Below the pieces are notes generated by a model. It worked only from the letters and a program-made list of their open reading frames with translations, was not told where the DNA came from and ran no database searches. DNA of 64,000 bases from Choanephora cucurbitarum (lineage: Eukaryota > Mucoromycota > Mucoromycetes > Mucorales > Choanephoraceae): positions 62,001 through 126,000 of the forward strand of contig JAIWNI010000025.1 of the NCBI GenBank assembly GCA_025331435.1, written 5' to 3'. Positions 14,663-28,512 of the stretch are shown here, piece by piece. The first letter of the stretch is position 1; each line of letters opens with the position of its first letter. Made by a program: the position numbers and the translations under genes.

Positions 14663-17600
14663 ATGCCCTTTTTTTCTATCTTTTCTTTTTCACAAATGCA
14701 TACAAAAGAAGAGAATACATCATGGGCCTCAGCCATTCCAAAAGCTCAAGGTCTATATGATCCAGACTATGAAAAAGACGCATGCGGTGTTGGTTTCATA
14801 GTTCATGTCAAAGGCTTGCGTTCACATAAAATCTTAAAAGATGCAAGTGAAGTTTTATGTAACATGACCCATCGTGGTGCTAGTGGTGCTGACATTCGTG
14901 ACGGTGATGGTGCTGGTGTCATGACAGCCATTCCTCATGAATTCCTTGTGAATGAAGTATCAAGAGAGTTGAACATCACTTTACCTGAAGAAGGCAAATA
15001 TGCGGTTGGTAATCTCTTTATGAAAGACATTGAAGAATCAACAGCCGTCTTTGAAGCATTGGCTAATCAACTGGATCTAAAAGTACTTGGGTGGCGTCGT
15101 GTACCAGTCGATTCATCTATCATTGGTCCTGCTGCCAAATCAAAGGAACCAGCCATTGTTCAGCCTTTTGTTGTATTGAGTGAACATGTTAAATTCGATG
15201 AAGGCTATTTTGAGCGACAGCTGTATGTCTTGCGCAAACATGCTACTCATACAATCACCATGAAGAAATGGTTTTATGTCTGTTCTCTTTCAAGTAAAAA
15301 CATTGTCTATAAAGGCCAACTGACTCCAAAACAAGTCTATTTGTATTATTATGATCTGCTCAATGTTCAGTACAAGACTCATTTCGCCCTAGTTCACTCT
15401 CGCTTTTCCACAAACACGTTCCCATCTTGGGATCGTGCTCAGCCAATGCGATGGTCTGCTCATAATGGTACCTATCAATAGTCCATCTTGAAACTAAAAA
15501 AAGTTATGTTACTTATCTGACTGTTATTATAGGTGAAATCAACACTTTACGTGGCAATAAGAATTGGATGCGTTCTCATGAAGGTGTCATGACTTCAAAC
15601 AAATTTGGCGACGAACTCGAGCTTCTATATCCTATCATTGAAGAAGGTGGATCTGATTCTGCTGCTCTTGATAATGTATTAGAGTTACTGGTTGTCAACA
15701 GCGTGTTGACCTTGCCAGAAGCTGTCATGATGATGGTGCCTGAAGCTTGGCAAAACAATGATCTTATGTCAGCTGAAAAGAAAGGATTTTATGAATGGGC
15801 AGCCTGTCTCATGGAACCCTGGGATGGACCTGCTCTTTTTATCTTCTCGGATGGTCGCTATTGTGGTGCCTCTCTTGATCGTAACGGTTTAAGACCCTGT
15901 CGTTATTATCTAACATCCGATGATATCATGATTTGTGCATCTGAAGTGGGTACTGTCTTCGTAGAGCCCGAAGCTGTTGTTCAAAAAGGTCGTCTCAAGC
16001 CAGGGCGTATGCTTCTGGTAGATACAGTGAAAGGTGTTGTTGTAGACGATACCCAGTTAAAGCTCGAGACAGCACAAAAGAAGCCGTATGTGGAATGGGT
16101 CAAGAAACAAAAGATTAACTTGAGTGATCTGATTGCAGCATTAAAGCCTCGCGATGTGGTCAGGCTGGACGATACCACCATTGATTCTGATCCACGACTG
16201 AAATCTTTTGGCTACACGCTTGAGCAATTCAATCTACTGATGCTACCCATGACATCAGAAGGAAAAGAGCCTCTTGGATCCATGGGAAATGATACCGTAT
16301 TGGCCTGTCTCTCTGATCAGCCACGTCTCCTCTATGATTACTTTCGACAGCTCTTTGCTCAGGTAACAAACCCTCCTATCGACCCTATTCGTGAAGAAAT
16401 CGTCATGTCGCTCGAATGCTATGTGGGTCCTGAGGGAAACATTCTTGAGATTGATGAAAGCCAATGTCATCGATTGACACTGCCTTCACCTATACTGTAT
16501 ATGGAAGAACTCGAGGCAATAAAACAGATGTCTCTTGTGTTTCCTGAATGGAAGGTGGCTACCATAGACATCACTTTTGAAAAATCGGCTGGTGTTCAAG
16601 GTTATCTCGATGCGCTGGAACGAATCTGCGAAGAAGTTTCCAAAACAATTGACGATGGATATAAGGTGGTCATACTCTCAGATCGTGCTGTTTCTCCAGA
16701 GCGAGTACCGATCTCTACTTTGGTTGCAACAGGTGGTGTTCATCATCATCTGGTCAGGAACAAAAAGCGTAGTCGGGTGTCACTGATGATCGAGACAGCA
16801 GAAGCTCGAGAAGTCCATCATTTTTGTGTATTGCTTGGTTACGGTGCTGATGCCATTTGCCCTTACCTGGCCATGGAAGCTATGATGAAATTCCATCGTG
16901 AAGGTGCCATCCTTCGTGAATACACAGTGGAGAAACTACTCTATAATTACAGAAAGGCAGTAAACAACGGTATTCTGAAAGTCATGTCCAAGATGGGTAT
17001 CTCTACTTTGGCCTCTTATAAAGGTGCTCAGATTTTCGAGGCTCTGGGAGTAGACGATACAGTCATCAGTCGATGCTTTGCTGGAACGGCTTCTCGTATC
17101 AAAGGTGCAACATTTGATGTGTTTGCTTTGGATGCCTTGACTTTGCATGAAAATGGATACCCCACCAGAAATGTAGTTCAACCTGCTGGTCTTCCCGAAT
17201 CTGGTGAATACCATTGGCGAAATGGTGGCGAAGCACACATTACTGAACCTTCCAGTATTGCCAACCTACAGGATGCTGTTCGTCGCAAGAACCAAAGCTC
17301 TTATGATGTCTATTCACATAATTCATATGCAGCTATCAGGAAATGCACTCTTCGCGGTATGCTAGAATTCAATTTTGACGAATGCAAGCCAATTCCAGTT
17401 GAGCAAGTAGAGCCTTGGACAAGTATTGTAAAGCGATTTGTCACTGGAGCCATGTCTTATGGTTCTATCTCGATGGAAACGCATACGGCTTTAGCTGCAG
17501 CAATGAATCAACTTGGTGGCAAGTCCAACACAGGAGAAGGAGGTGAAAAACCAGAACGTTCGAATCAAAAACTAAACGGCACAACACTTCGTTCTTCGAT

Positions 17601-20600
17601 CAAACAAGTAGCTTCTGGTCGTTTTGGTGTCACAAGTTACTATCTTGCTGATTCGGATGAATTGCAAATCAAGATGGCACAAGGTGCTAAGCCTGGTGAA
17701 GGGGGTGAACTAGCTGGAGCTAAAGTATCTGAAGAAATAGCCAGTACCCGTAAGACAACACCTGGTATAGGTTTGATTTCTCCTCCACCTCACCATGACA
17801 TCTATTCCATTGAAGACTTAAAGCAGTTGATTTACGATCTTAAGTCGTCCAATCCTCGAGCAAGGGTATCAGTAAAGCTTGTGTCTGAAGTAGGTGTCGG
17901 TATTGTTGCTGCTGGTGTTGCCAAAGCTAAAGCAGACCATATCTTGATCTCTGGTCATGATGGTGGTACTGGTGCCTCTCGTTGGACAGGTATCAAATAT
18001 GCCGGTCTTCCTTGGGAGTTGGGTTTGGCAGAGACTCATCAGACTTTGGTGTTGAATGATTTGCGAGGTCGAGTTATAGTCCAGACAGATGGTCAAATCA
18101 AAACCGGTCGAGATGTGGCTGTTGCTTGTTTACTTGGCGCTGAAGAGTGGGGATTTGCCACTACTCCTCTTATTGCTCTTGGTTGCATTATGATGCGAAA
18201 ATGTCATTTGGTAAGAAAGAAAAAATGAAGTTCACTATGTAAAGTAGTAACATGATCTTTTAGAATACCTGTCCTGTTGGAATTGCAACACAGGATCCTC
18301 ATCTTCGTAGCAAGTTCAAAGGCCAACCTGAACATGTAGTCAACTTCTTTTATTATGTTGCTGAAGAAATGCGCTCTATCATGGCCAAACTGGGTTTCCG
18401 TACAATTAATGAAATGGTTGGTCATGCTGAACTCTTGAGAGTGGACGACAATCTTCGAACTTTCAAGACTGCCAATCTTGACCTCTCGCCTATCTTGACA
18501 CCAGCTAATGCACTACGTCCAGGTGTCGCTGCTTGCAACAACATGAAACAGAAGCACAACCTCCATGTACGTCTTGACAACTATCTGATTGATGAAGCCG
18601 AAGCTATATTTTCAGGCACAGAAAAGTCTGTTCGTATTGAAGGGCAAGTAGTTAACACAGACAGAGCTTTAGGCGCGACACTTTCATATCAAGTATCTAA
18701 GCGATTTGGAGAAAATGGTTTGCCTGAAGACTCCATTCATGCTGTCCTTCAAGGTTCTGCAGGCCAATCGTTTGGTGCTTTCTTGGCTCCTGGTATCTTT
18801 TTCGAACTGGAAGGCGATTCAAATGACTATGTTGGAAAGGGCTTATCTGGAGGCAAACTCGCCATCTATCCTCCTAAATCAAGTATATTCAAATCTGAAG
18901 AGAACATCATCGTTGGCAATGTCTGTCTTTACGGAGCCACCGGTGGAAAAGCATTCTTAAGAGGGGTTGCAGCTGAGAGATTCTGTGTTCGTAACTCCGG
19001 CGCAAATGCAGTCTGTGAAGGAGTAGGCGATCATGGATGTGAATATATGACTGGTGGTCGAGTAGTTATCTTGGGAAGTACAGGTCGTAATTTTGCTGCT
19101 GGTATGTCTGGAGGCATTGCCTACGTCCTTGACTTGAACAACAGCTTCCGCGAACTAGTCAACACAGAGATGGTTAATTTGGAAACAGTCAATGATAGTG
19201 AACGTATTGCTGAGCTACGAGATATGATAGAGGATCATCGCCATTATACTGGATCGGAAGTTGCTGATCGCGTCCTCAAGCATTTCAATGAGTATTTGCC
19301 CAAGTTTGTCATGGTTATGCCCATCGAGTATGGCCAATTGTTGAAGCGCCAACGTGAAGCCTTAGCTCATCCTAAAATTGAGAAGAAATCGTGTGATGAT
19401 ACAGCTCAAACGAAACTTGAGCCTCAACTGGAAGACTTGGAAGATAGTGCTTTGTCTGAAGCTGAAATTCTCAAACGCCGCGAAAGACTCGATAAATTGA
19501 GAGGCTTCATGAAATACAAACGTCGAACTGACCCTTACCGAGATCCTAAAAAGCGCTCCAAAGACTGGGATGAAGTCAATGTTCGTCTCAGTCGTCCTCA
19601 GCTACATGAACAGGCTGCTCGTTGTATGGATTGCGGCATTCCTTTCTGTCAATCAGATACAGGATGTCCTATTGGTAACATCATTCCTAAATGGAACGAA
19701 TTAGTTTACAAGGATAATTGGAAAGATGCTTTAGACCGATTGATGATGACAAACAATTTCCCAGAATTCACTGGCCGAGTTTGGTAAGCCTGTTTTTTTT
19801 TCTCTCTCTCTCTCATGATAACATTCTAATTTATACATCTTTAGTCCTGCGCCATGTGAGCAAAGTTGTGTGCTAAACATCACAGAACCTCCTGTTGCTA
19901 TCAAGAGTATTGAATGTGCTATTATTGATCATGGTTTCAAAGAAGGCTGGATTGTTCCCAAACCGCCTTTGCAGAGAACAGGAAAGAAGGTCGCTATTGT
20001 AGGATCAGGCCCTGCTGGTTTAGCAGCTGCTGATCAGCTCAACAAAGCAGGTCATTCTGTTACTGTCTACGACAGAAACGATCGCATCGGAGGTCTCTTG
20101 ATGTATGGTATTCCTAATATGAAGCTTGATAAGCGCATTGTACAGCGTCGTATAGATCTCTTAGCATCTGAAGGCATCAATTTTGTGACCAATGCTAATG
20201 TCGGTGTCGATATAGATGCGAACTCAATCCGCGAACAAAACGATGCTCTCATTCTTGCTACTGGCGCTACTTGGCCTAGAGATCTCAAAATACCTGGTCG
20301 CGATAGCGATGGTATTCATTTTGCTATGGACTTCCTTCAAGCAAACACAAAGAGCTTGCTTGACTCAGGATTGAAGGATGGACACTATCTCTCTGCAAAA
20401 GACAAAAATGTGATTGTCATTGGTGGTGGTGATACTGGTAATGACTGTATAGGCACATCAGTTCGCCATGGTTGCAAGTCAATTGTCAACTTTGAGCTTT
20501 TACCACAACCTCCTGCTGAAAGAGCTTTAGACAACCCATGGCCAGAATACGGTAGAATTTTCCGAGTTGACTATGGCCATAGTGAAGTGCAAACTCATTT

Positions 20601-21057
20601 TGGAAAAGATCCTCGTGAATATTGTGTGCTCTCAAAGGAATTTATCACAGATGCTGAAAACAAGGTCAAGGGCATAAAGACAGTACGTGTCGAATGGACT
20701 AAAGATGATGCTGGACGTTGGTCTATGAAGGAGTTGCCAGGCAGTGAAGAAATATTTGAAGCGGATCTCGTTCTTCTTTCTATGGGATTCCTAGGTCCAG
20801 AGGAGTCAATCTTGAAACAGTTAGCTGTCAACCAAGACGGTCGATCTAATATTGAGACACCAAAAGGCAAATTCTCTACTTCTGTCTCTGGCGTTTACGC
20901 AGCTGGTGATTGTCGTCGTGGTCAGTCTCTGATTGTTTGGGGTATCAATGAAGGCCGTTTGTGTGCTCGTGAGGTTGATCAGCAGTTGATGAATAGTACC
21001 TATCTTCCTGTTAGTGGTGGTATTAATCAACGTACTGCTATTCAAGTTTCAGCCTAA
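14663..21057 (+). CDS. GLT1: NADH-dependent glutamate synthase (GOGAT), fused large and small domains
   Basis: Exons 14663-15467, 15533-18210, 18264-19783, 19845-21057 (introns 65, 53, 61 bp); 2071 aa, close to yeast Glt1. It converts glutamine plus 2-oxoglutarate plus NADH to two glutamates. The glutamine amidotransferase domain has its N-terminal nucleophile Cys41 in DACGVGF, so a short propeptide is removed on maturation. The central and FMN-binding domains follow, with the 3Fe-4S motif C1153-x5-C1159-x4-C1164, which spans an exon junction. A gate/glucan-like beta-helix domain follows. The small-subunit part has cysteine-rich 4Fe-4S motifs ([18 protein letters not shown]) and two dinucleotide folds ([11 protein letters not shown] near 1720, [10 protein letters not shown] near 1862). 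An alternative start at 14696 would shorten the propeptide by 11 residues. Confidence 0.96.
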
Positions 21058-22345
21058 ACCTCCTTCGATTCCAAAAAGAAAAATCACTTAACCTTTCGTA
21101 TAACATGTAATATATATAAATAACGCACTCTAAGAACTTTGCTGTATAAAAAAAAATAAACATTTGGAGAATCAAATCATAATCTTTGATATGGGTATGT
21201 GTGCTGAATCTTTTGCTATGTCAAAAAGAGGCCAAGTAGCAAGATGGCCTAAGCATGTAGCTTTTTATTATCCAAGGTTTGTCATTGCAGGAAGAATACA
21301 GCACTGGTATGGATGATATGCTGTCATTTTGTACACTTTTAATGAAACATCCTACATGTCTTTGCTTTTATTTTTTACAATCAAGTTTTTCAAAGTATAT
21401 TTACTCGCTTAGCTCTCTCGAAAGAAGTGCTTTTTATTGGTTATTATGAGGAAAGGGCACTTACGGACTGATTGTGTGCTTTATTTTAATCAAAATTGAC
21501 TAAGTTCGAACCTGCAATGAGTTATTTTATCGATACATACTGAGGAGTTGAATGAGGATAATGGATATGGCCAAAGCATATGGCTGTATCGAATAACAAA
21601 ATAATTGACATGTAACCTCTATTTAAAGTCAAACCATAGATTGTCAAATGAAGAGACCGAAGACACGTAAAATCTTAGCAACTTCAAAGCAATACTGCCG
21701 TTGGACCATTCATCTTGAGCTATGACATAGCTGTTTTTAGAAACAGCTGCGTCTATGGACAGTCTATGGGTCAAATATAATCAGTATTCTTGTACATGTC
21801 ATAATGTATTATAGGAAGTGAACAATCTAGTTTATGCTCTTTGGCTTTTCTAGTAACAATTTACTCACGAGATCTTTACTGGGCTTCTGTATCTACCTGA
21901 AAACTCTTTGTAAACTTTACCGACAATATGACAATAAGTTGCAAGTATGAATGCTTTCTTGAGTTTCAATCTTTATTTTTTGTTGATGGAATCTAAACAG
22001 CTTCTTTGTAAAGTTTGTTTTTCTCAAAGTGCAATGTATATCTAGAAATGATGCATCAGATTCTCTGATTAATGGAGAAATCTAACTGCCTTTTCACATC
22101 ATTCATCTATCACTTTATATAAACATCTTCCACTAATTAAGCTAATCTGACTTCCCTTTTTAAGCATCAAACTGTGTCTCAAAAGACCAATCAAAATTTT
22201 CCGCCTAGTGGGGGCAATGAAGCAAATTGTAGGCGCATGGTATTCGAAAAAGAAAAAACGAGAGTGAAAAAGCTTTCTCTCTTCTTTTTTCTTTTTCTTT
22301 TTCTTTTGATTATTATTATTATCAGAAACTAAAATAAAGGGAAGC
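21058..22345. other. 1.3-kb intergenic region between GLT1 and SPT6
   Basis: No ORF with coding character. It contains a perfect 8-bp inverted repeat, AGCTGTTT (21729-21736) and AAACAGCT (21741-21748), with a 4-nt loop. A direct repeat GTCTATGG follows about 4 bp later. The right end is a CT-rich leader into the SPT6 ATG. Otherwise nothing recognised. Confidence 0.5.
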
Positions 22346-25300
22346 ATGTCTCGAAGTGATGATGAAGATTCCAATTTGTACGGTGATCAAGACGAAGAAA
22401 ACAGCTTAATACAAAACTCGGACGAAGAAGGCGAGGAGATTGGCTATTCTCGCAAAGGCAACATGATTAATGACGACGATGACGACGACGACGATGAAGA
22501 GGATGAGGAGGAAGAGGACGACGAAGAAGAAGCTCGAAAAGTAAATCACCAACAACTTGATATACCCCCCATGTAACCTTAGTTATTTTAATTTAGATTG
22601 CAGAAGGCTTTATTGTTGACGATGAAGAGTCGGACGCGTCTGAACCAGTAGCTGTTCGCCGCAAAAAGAGAAAGAAGGTGGAAGAATGTAAATGTTGACA
22701 AATGAATTCATTATAGTCATATTGACAACTTGTTGTATAATTTATTAGACGATGACGATCTTGACGAAGAAGATTTAGAACTGTTAGAAGAAAACACAGG
22801 CATTAAGCTCAATCGCACCACAGGTGTAAGTGTTGTCTTTTTCAAGAAAAGCAACAAAGCAAAAATAACTCTTCTTGATAGCCTAAATTAAAACGTCTTA
22901 AACGGGGACGTGAAGAACAATCTTACGACAAATCAAAAAGCGCAGGCAATATTTTTTCTGAGGAAGAAGAGGAAGACGATGAAGAGCAGGCAACACACAC
23001 TTCCAGTCGTCGTCACCACCATGAAGATGAATACGCTCAAGACTATGATAGAATGGGAGGATACAGGCGTGATGCTTATGATGATATGGGCGACTTCATT
23101 GCAGATGAGGATGAAGATGATCTGAATGAAGTTATGGATGAAAGAAATCAAGCACGATATGATGAAGACCGAGGTAGACGTGGTAAAGCAAGTAAGGACA
23201 TGATGCATATCTTGCCTGCTGGTATAAGTGAAGAGTAAGTTGCACTTCTCAAAAAAGGCGAAAGAGAGAAAACGAGTCAACTAATCATTGGTTAGTGTAC
23301 TGGTTGACATGTATGATATTTTCGGTGACGGTGCTGATTATGAATGGGCTTTATATGAAGAGGAGGTAAATTTATTGTAGTTGAGATGGTAGGCTGGTAT
23401 CACTAACCGTGATCGATGATAGGACGCAGATCAGGCCAGAGAACGCGAGCCTCAATTGGCTGATATTTTTGAGCCGAGTGAATTAGCTGAGCGTATGATG
23501 ACTGAAGAGGATGAGGAAATTCGTTTGCGTGATGTCCCCGAGCGTCTCCAGATGCGTTATGAAGGTCTCAACAAGACATTCGAACCAGCCACAAACGACG
23601 AAGTACAAGAAGAAGGTGCTTGGATCGCTCGCGTCATGGCACGTCATCGTGGAGAAGAACACCCTACAGATCAATTCATGTCTGCTGTTGCCTATGTAGT
23701 CAGCTTCTTTACACGTGAATTCTTAGAAGTGCCTCATATCAAGGATCATCGTCGAGACTATTTCACTGATGTTGATCCCTCTACCGGCCACAGTCGTGAA
23801 ATCTTGACAGAAAAGGATTTGTGGGAGATCTATGATTTAGACTTCAAGTATCATAGTTTTGTGGACCGTCGAACGGCTCTTCGTGAATTCATTGCCAAAT
23901 GTCAAATTGAAGATGAATACATGGAAACCATGCTGGATCGTGTTGAGAAGGTAGAGGAAATCGCTGACTTGACAGATTATATCAACCTCAAGTACGCCGA
24001 TAAAATCAACGCTATGCAGCAACAGGCCCGTGGTAACAAGCGACCTACCAACAAATCGCTCTATGAACTCAGCCAAAGTTCTCGCCTTCATGCCTTTTTG
24101 CCTCAATTCGGTATCTCTGCTCGCGAGTTTGGTACAAATTACATAGAGACATACCAACGTTACCAACCTGAAGATCAAACAATGGACCCCATCGTCCAAG
24201 CAGAGGACTATACCGATCACAACTTCCCTGACACAATGAAAGTGCTTAAAGCAGCTCGTTCTGTATTAGCTCAGGAAATGGCATTTGACCCTCAAGTCAG
24301 AAAGGCCGTTCGTAAAGATTGGGAACTCTATGCCACCGTTACTGTACGTCCTACCGAAAAGGGTTACAATGTAATTGATGAACTTCACCCCATGAAGCCC
24401 TACAAGTACTTGACTGAAAAGCCTGTGACTGAATTTAAGAATGGTCAATTCTTGCATCTGCTAAAGGGAGAGACAGATGGCTTACTCTCGATCCATATTG
24501 GTATCACAGACTATCCTGCTTGGTTCAACCGTATTGCTGAATTTTATATCTCAGATGGTTACAGTGATACAGTTCAACAATGGAATGACCAACGTAAAGA
24601 GATCATTGAGCAATCATTGAAAGAACATCTGGTTCCCCTGATGAGCAAGTATGTGCGCGAAAAACTTCGAGTTGAAGCTGAAGAATACATTTGCCAGCAT
24701 GCTTATAACAGTCTGTACAACAAGATCAATGTGGGTGCTTTCCGTGGTCCTGAATCTCATTTCAAGAGCCCCTTACCTCGTGTAGTCACTGTCTCGTCAG
24801 GTAGCGGTGGTCCCAAAGATCCTATTGTAGCCGTCTTTGTCAATCAGCGAGGAAAAGTACTCGATCACTTTGAAGTCCCTAACCTTAAAGATGAACGTCA
24901 CTGGAAAGAGATGGTCGATTACATCAAGTCAAAGAAAGCCAATGTCTTGGGTGTAGCAGGCTATAACGCTGAAACACGTCGCGTCATTAAGCACATGCAA
25001 AGTATGTTGGTCGAGATTAACCAGTCGCACGAACATAACAATCTACCCAAGATGGATATGGTCGTGGTCGATGACGAGACAGCACGTCTCTACAAAGCAT
25101 CTAAGCGTGCACAGGACGAATTTGGTGATTACAGTGAGACTGCACGCTACTGTGTCTCTCTTGCTCGTCGCCTTCAAAGCCCTGTGATGGAATATGCTGG
25201 TTTGGGTCGAGACTTGTTGGCCATTCGTCATCACGAGTTACAAAGCTTGGTGCCTGAGGACACACTCTTGTTTTATCTTGAGCGAGCCTTGATCAGTGTG

Positions 25301-26883
25301 ATCAACGACTTGGGTTTTGACATCAATGCCGCTATCCAAAGCCCTTATCTGGCCAATGCCTTACAGTTCGTCTGTGGTTTTGGTCCTCGTAAATCACAAT
25401 CCATCCTCAAGAAGATAGAAGCTTCTGGCGAACTAGAAAGTCGTGCTGCTCTTGTGCTTCGAAAGTTGACACCGGCCAACACATTCATGAACTGTGCCAG
25501 TTATTTGCGTATTCGCGACATTGACGGTGCTGATATTCTGGACGATACACGTATTCATCCTCAAGATTACGAATTGGCTCGTAAGATGGCAGCCGATGCG
25601 CTTGAGATTGATGAAGACGAAATGGACGATTACGATTCTAAAGTAGCTGTTGTCACCAGAGTTATCAAGGAATACCCTGATAAACTGAACGATTTGATCT
25701 TGGACGATTATGCAGTCGTGTTACGCAAACAATACAATGCACCTAAGCGTCAAATTTTGGAGCACATCAAGCTCGAGTTGCAAGGGCCTTATCATGATCG
25801 CCGTCATCGCTATGCTCGTCCTACTACAGAAGAAGCCTTCGTGATGGTCACAGGTGAAACACGATCTACTTTGAGTGAAGGTTTCATTATTCCTGCTATG
25901 GTCGTAGCTGTACGAGGCAAGATTGCCAACTGTGTCTTGGATTCTGGTCTTGAGGGCATGATCTATATCGACAATGCTTCTGATGATCGTATCATGAACA
26001 TTGGTGATGTCTTACAAGTAGGCCAGACCATCAACTGTAAGGTCCTTCGTATCGACCGAGACAAGTTTATGGTTGACCTCTCCTGTAAGAGTTCAGACAC
26101 AAAGCCAGGCTCAGATTACACATTGCGCAAACAGCCTGAGGATCCTTACTATGATCATGTAGAAGAGACCAAGGAGCGTGAGCAACGTCGTGCCAGTCGC
26201 CGTAAACAAGCACGATCCACTCGTGTCATCAAGCACCCCTTGTTCAGACCCTTTAACCATATGGAGGCCGAAGAGTATCTCTCAAGTCGCCAACGTGGTG
26301 ATCTGGTCATCCGTCCTTCCTCTCATGGTCCCGATCATATCGCTATTACCTGGAAGGTCGACGAAGACATCTATCAACATGTAGATGTGGTTGAAGTCAA
26401 GAATAAGCACGATATGCATGCACCTGCCCGTCTCAAGATTGGCGATCAGACCTTTGAAGATTTAGATGAATTGATTGTGACTTATATTGAAGCTGTTGCT
26501 CGTAAAGTAGAAGAGTTGATGGCACATCCCAAGTATCGTCCTGGTGGTACAAATGCTCTGAATGAGCACTTGACTGCTCTTACACAGGCTAACCCTAAGA
26601 TGTCTGCTTATGGTTTCTGTCAGAGTGAAAAACCTGGTTATTTCAATTTAGGATTTAAATTAAGTATCCGTGGTCCTCCTATGCGTTGGGTAAGTTTGGT
26701 TTAATATTAAAAGCATACAAAGAAGACTAAATGCTGTTTCAATAGGTTGTTCGTGTCTTACCTGATGGCTATCGTTTACGTGACACATCATACCCTCAAG
26801 TAGACGACTTGATTAATGGTTTCAAGCGTATCCAACATGCTGAAGCGCAACGTCATAAGAAGAGAAGCATGAATAGATATTAA
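22346..26883 (+). CDS. SPT6: Transcription elongation factor and histone chaperone Spt6
   Basis: Seven exons: 22346-22540, 22597-22687, 22749-22825, 22882-23234, 23296-23365, 23423-26689, 26746-26883 (introns 56, 61, 56, 61, 57, 56 bp); 1396 aa, near the yeast length. Spt6 travels with RNA polymerase II and reassembles nucleosomes. The N-terminal about 250 residues are extremely acidic (runs of Asp and Glu) with basic islands such as RRKKRKK. The core follows with helix-hairpin-helix (around 915, VCGFGPRKSQSIL), YqgF-like and S1 domains (around 1092, RGKIANCVLDSGLEG), then a tandem SH2 module from about 1200 (HPLFRPFNH, GDLVIRPSS). Introns crowd the acidic 5' part while the conserved core is a single 3.3-kb exon. 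It is convergent with the MEMO1-like gene, 150 bp between stops. Confidence 0.96.
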
Positions 26884-27033
26884 GGTGACGCATTGAATTT
26901 ATATTTCTATATGTATAAAGCCCTTCTGAAGAAAAAAAAAAGCTGTCGTTATTCCATATATTCTTTATTTCAACATATAAAAATCCAATCATGTATAATT
27001 TCTTTATCGAGAGCATATTTCATAACAATATGG

Positions 27034-28337
27034 TCAATCTTGTTTAAACTGAATGTAGATACTGGCATAACTAACACTACTGTCTTTGACTTCTTTACAT
27101 TGACTGCTTTGTTCGTAATGAACACATTTGATTTCTGGCTCTGGAAGATGCTCCTTTTGTCTTAAATGATCAATGGCAGCCATGAGTACACCGATAGGAT
27201 GTCGACCACAGATCGTGTTACGTGTTTGGGTCAAGTAAGCTTGAAACTTGTCAGATTCCAAGTTTTCCAATAAATGAATACCTTCTAAATCAAGATCTTT
27301 AATGGATTCATGAATAGGACATGATAGTGCCTCATGGTGTCGACTTAGACGAATGGGATCTTGATCTTTTTGTGGTCTGTAATAAGTATAATTGAAACGA
27401 GTGCCCCTAAACACAAAGTATTAAGCACACTATCTTTGATTAAATACAATATTTTGTTTACCAATGACAAAAGTCAGAAGAGATGATGAATAGATTTTGA
27501 GGATCATTGAGGTAAGGAGCAAGTAGTTCTCCATAAGCCTTTTCTTGTTGATGGCGAATAGAACCCACCAGAATAGGTACAATTTGAATATCATCAATTA
27601 GGCTAATATTACTTTAACAGGGTATTTTTTTTTTCTAAAATACAAGATCTTACCTTTCAAAGATCTTGTATACATAGGGCAAATGCATCTCAATACTGTG
27701 CTCATCATGATCCACTGTTTCTGACATGAAATCAAAATGACCTGTTTGATGTAGCTCTTCAATGACTAAAAAAAAAAGAATGGTAAATCAGATTGAAATC
27801 TATCTCTTCTTCATCCCTTACCTTGTCTATCCAAGCGTAGTTCACCCAAAGGCGTCTTATAAGCCAGGCATTTAGATAAACTACAACCATCAATATAAGC
27901 ATGATGGGATGGTCCCAAGATAAACACACGTTTCCTGTTATAGTATGTCAATTCATTTTAGTATATCAAAGATTTAGAAAAGAAATGCCTTACAACCCAG
28001 TTGTATCGATAGACTTGTAAGCATAAGCAGCAGTTGGACCACTGAATCTTAATCCAGCATGCCTAAAAGAAAAAAAAAAGCCAAAAAGACGAGATATCAG
28101 CTTATTGACGTATTTTATTCTTCAATATAACATACGGTCCAATAATGGCTCGAACACCTTTTAAAGGGTTTATATCCGCCTTTTCAAGATACGTGTCAAG
28201 TTCATGATCAAGGCTATCCTCTAATTACATCATATCCCGAGAAAAATTAAGTAGAGTATTCCTTATTGAACCTGACAGTTCATCACTTTACTATGACGAG
28301 TATACCATGAACCAGCGTGTGTGGCAGCTCTTTTCAT
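27034..28337 (-). CDS. MEMO1 family protein
   Basis: Seven exons on the minus strand: 28337-28272, 28218-28136, 28062-27994, 27934-27822, 27765-27654, 27602-27462, 27406-27034; introns of 51-73 bp, all phases consistent; 318 aa against 297 for human MEMO1. The start reads MKRAATHAGSWYTRHS, matching the family N-terminus. Conserved segments follow in order: GPHAGLRFSG, ILGPSHHAY, DEHSIEMHLPY, SSDFCHWGTRFNY, NTICGRHPIGVL, QSSQCKEVKDSSVSYAS. The His, Asp and Cys residues forming the family's metal-binding, dioxygenase-like pocket are present (PSHH, HSIEMHLP, DFCHWG). MEMO proteins influence cytoskeleton, redox and signalling in animals and yeast (Mho1); the biochemical role in fungi is poorly defined. 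A small gene with unusually many introns. Confidence 0.92.
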
Positions 28338-28512
28338 TATGCAAAGTTGAAGAAAAAAAAAAAGAGAAAAAAGAAAACTCGCATGAACACATATCATCCC
28401 GATGATTTTAAATAGCGACTAAAAGGATTTATTACAAAAATAGGTACAGTTAATAGGGGGGGGGATATACAGGTGTTATGATACAACAATTTTCCTTCTA
28501 CTTGTAGAAAAC

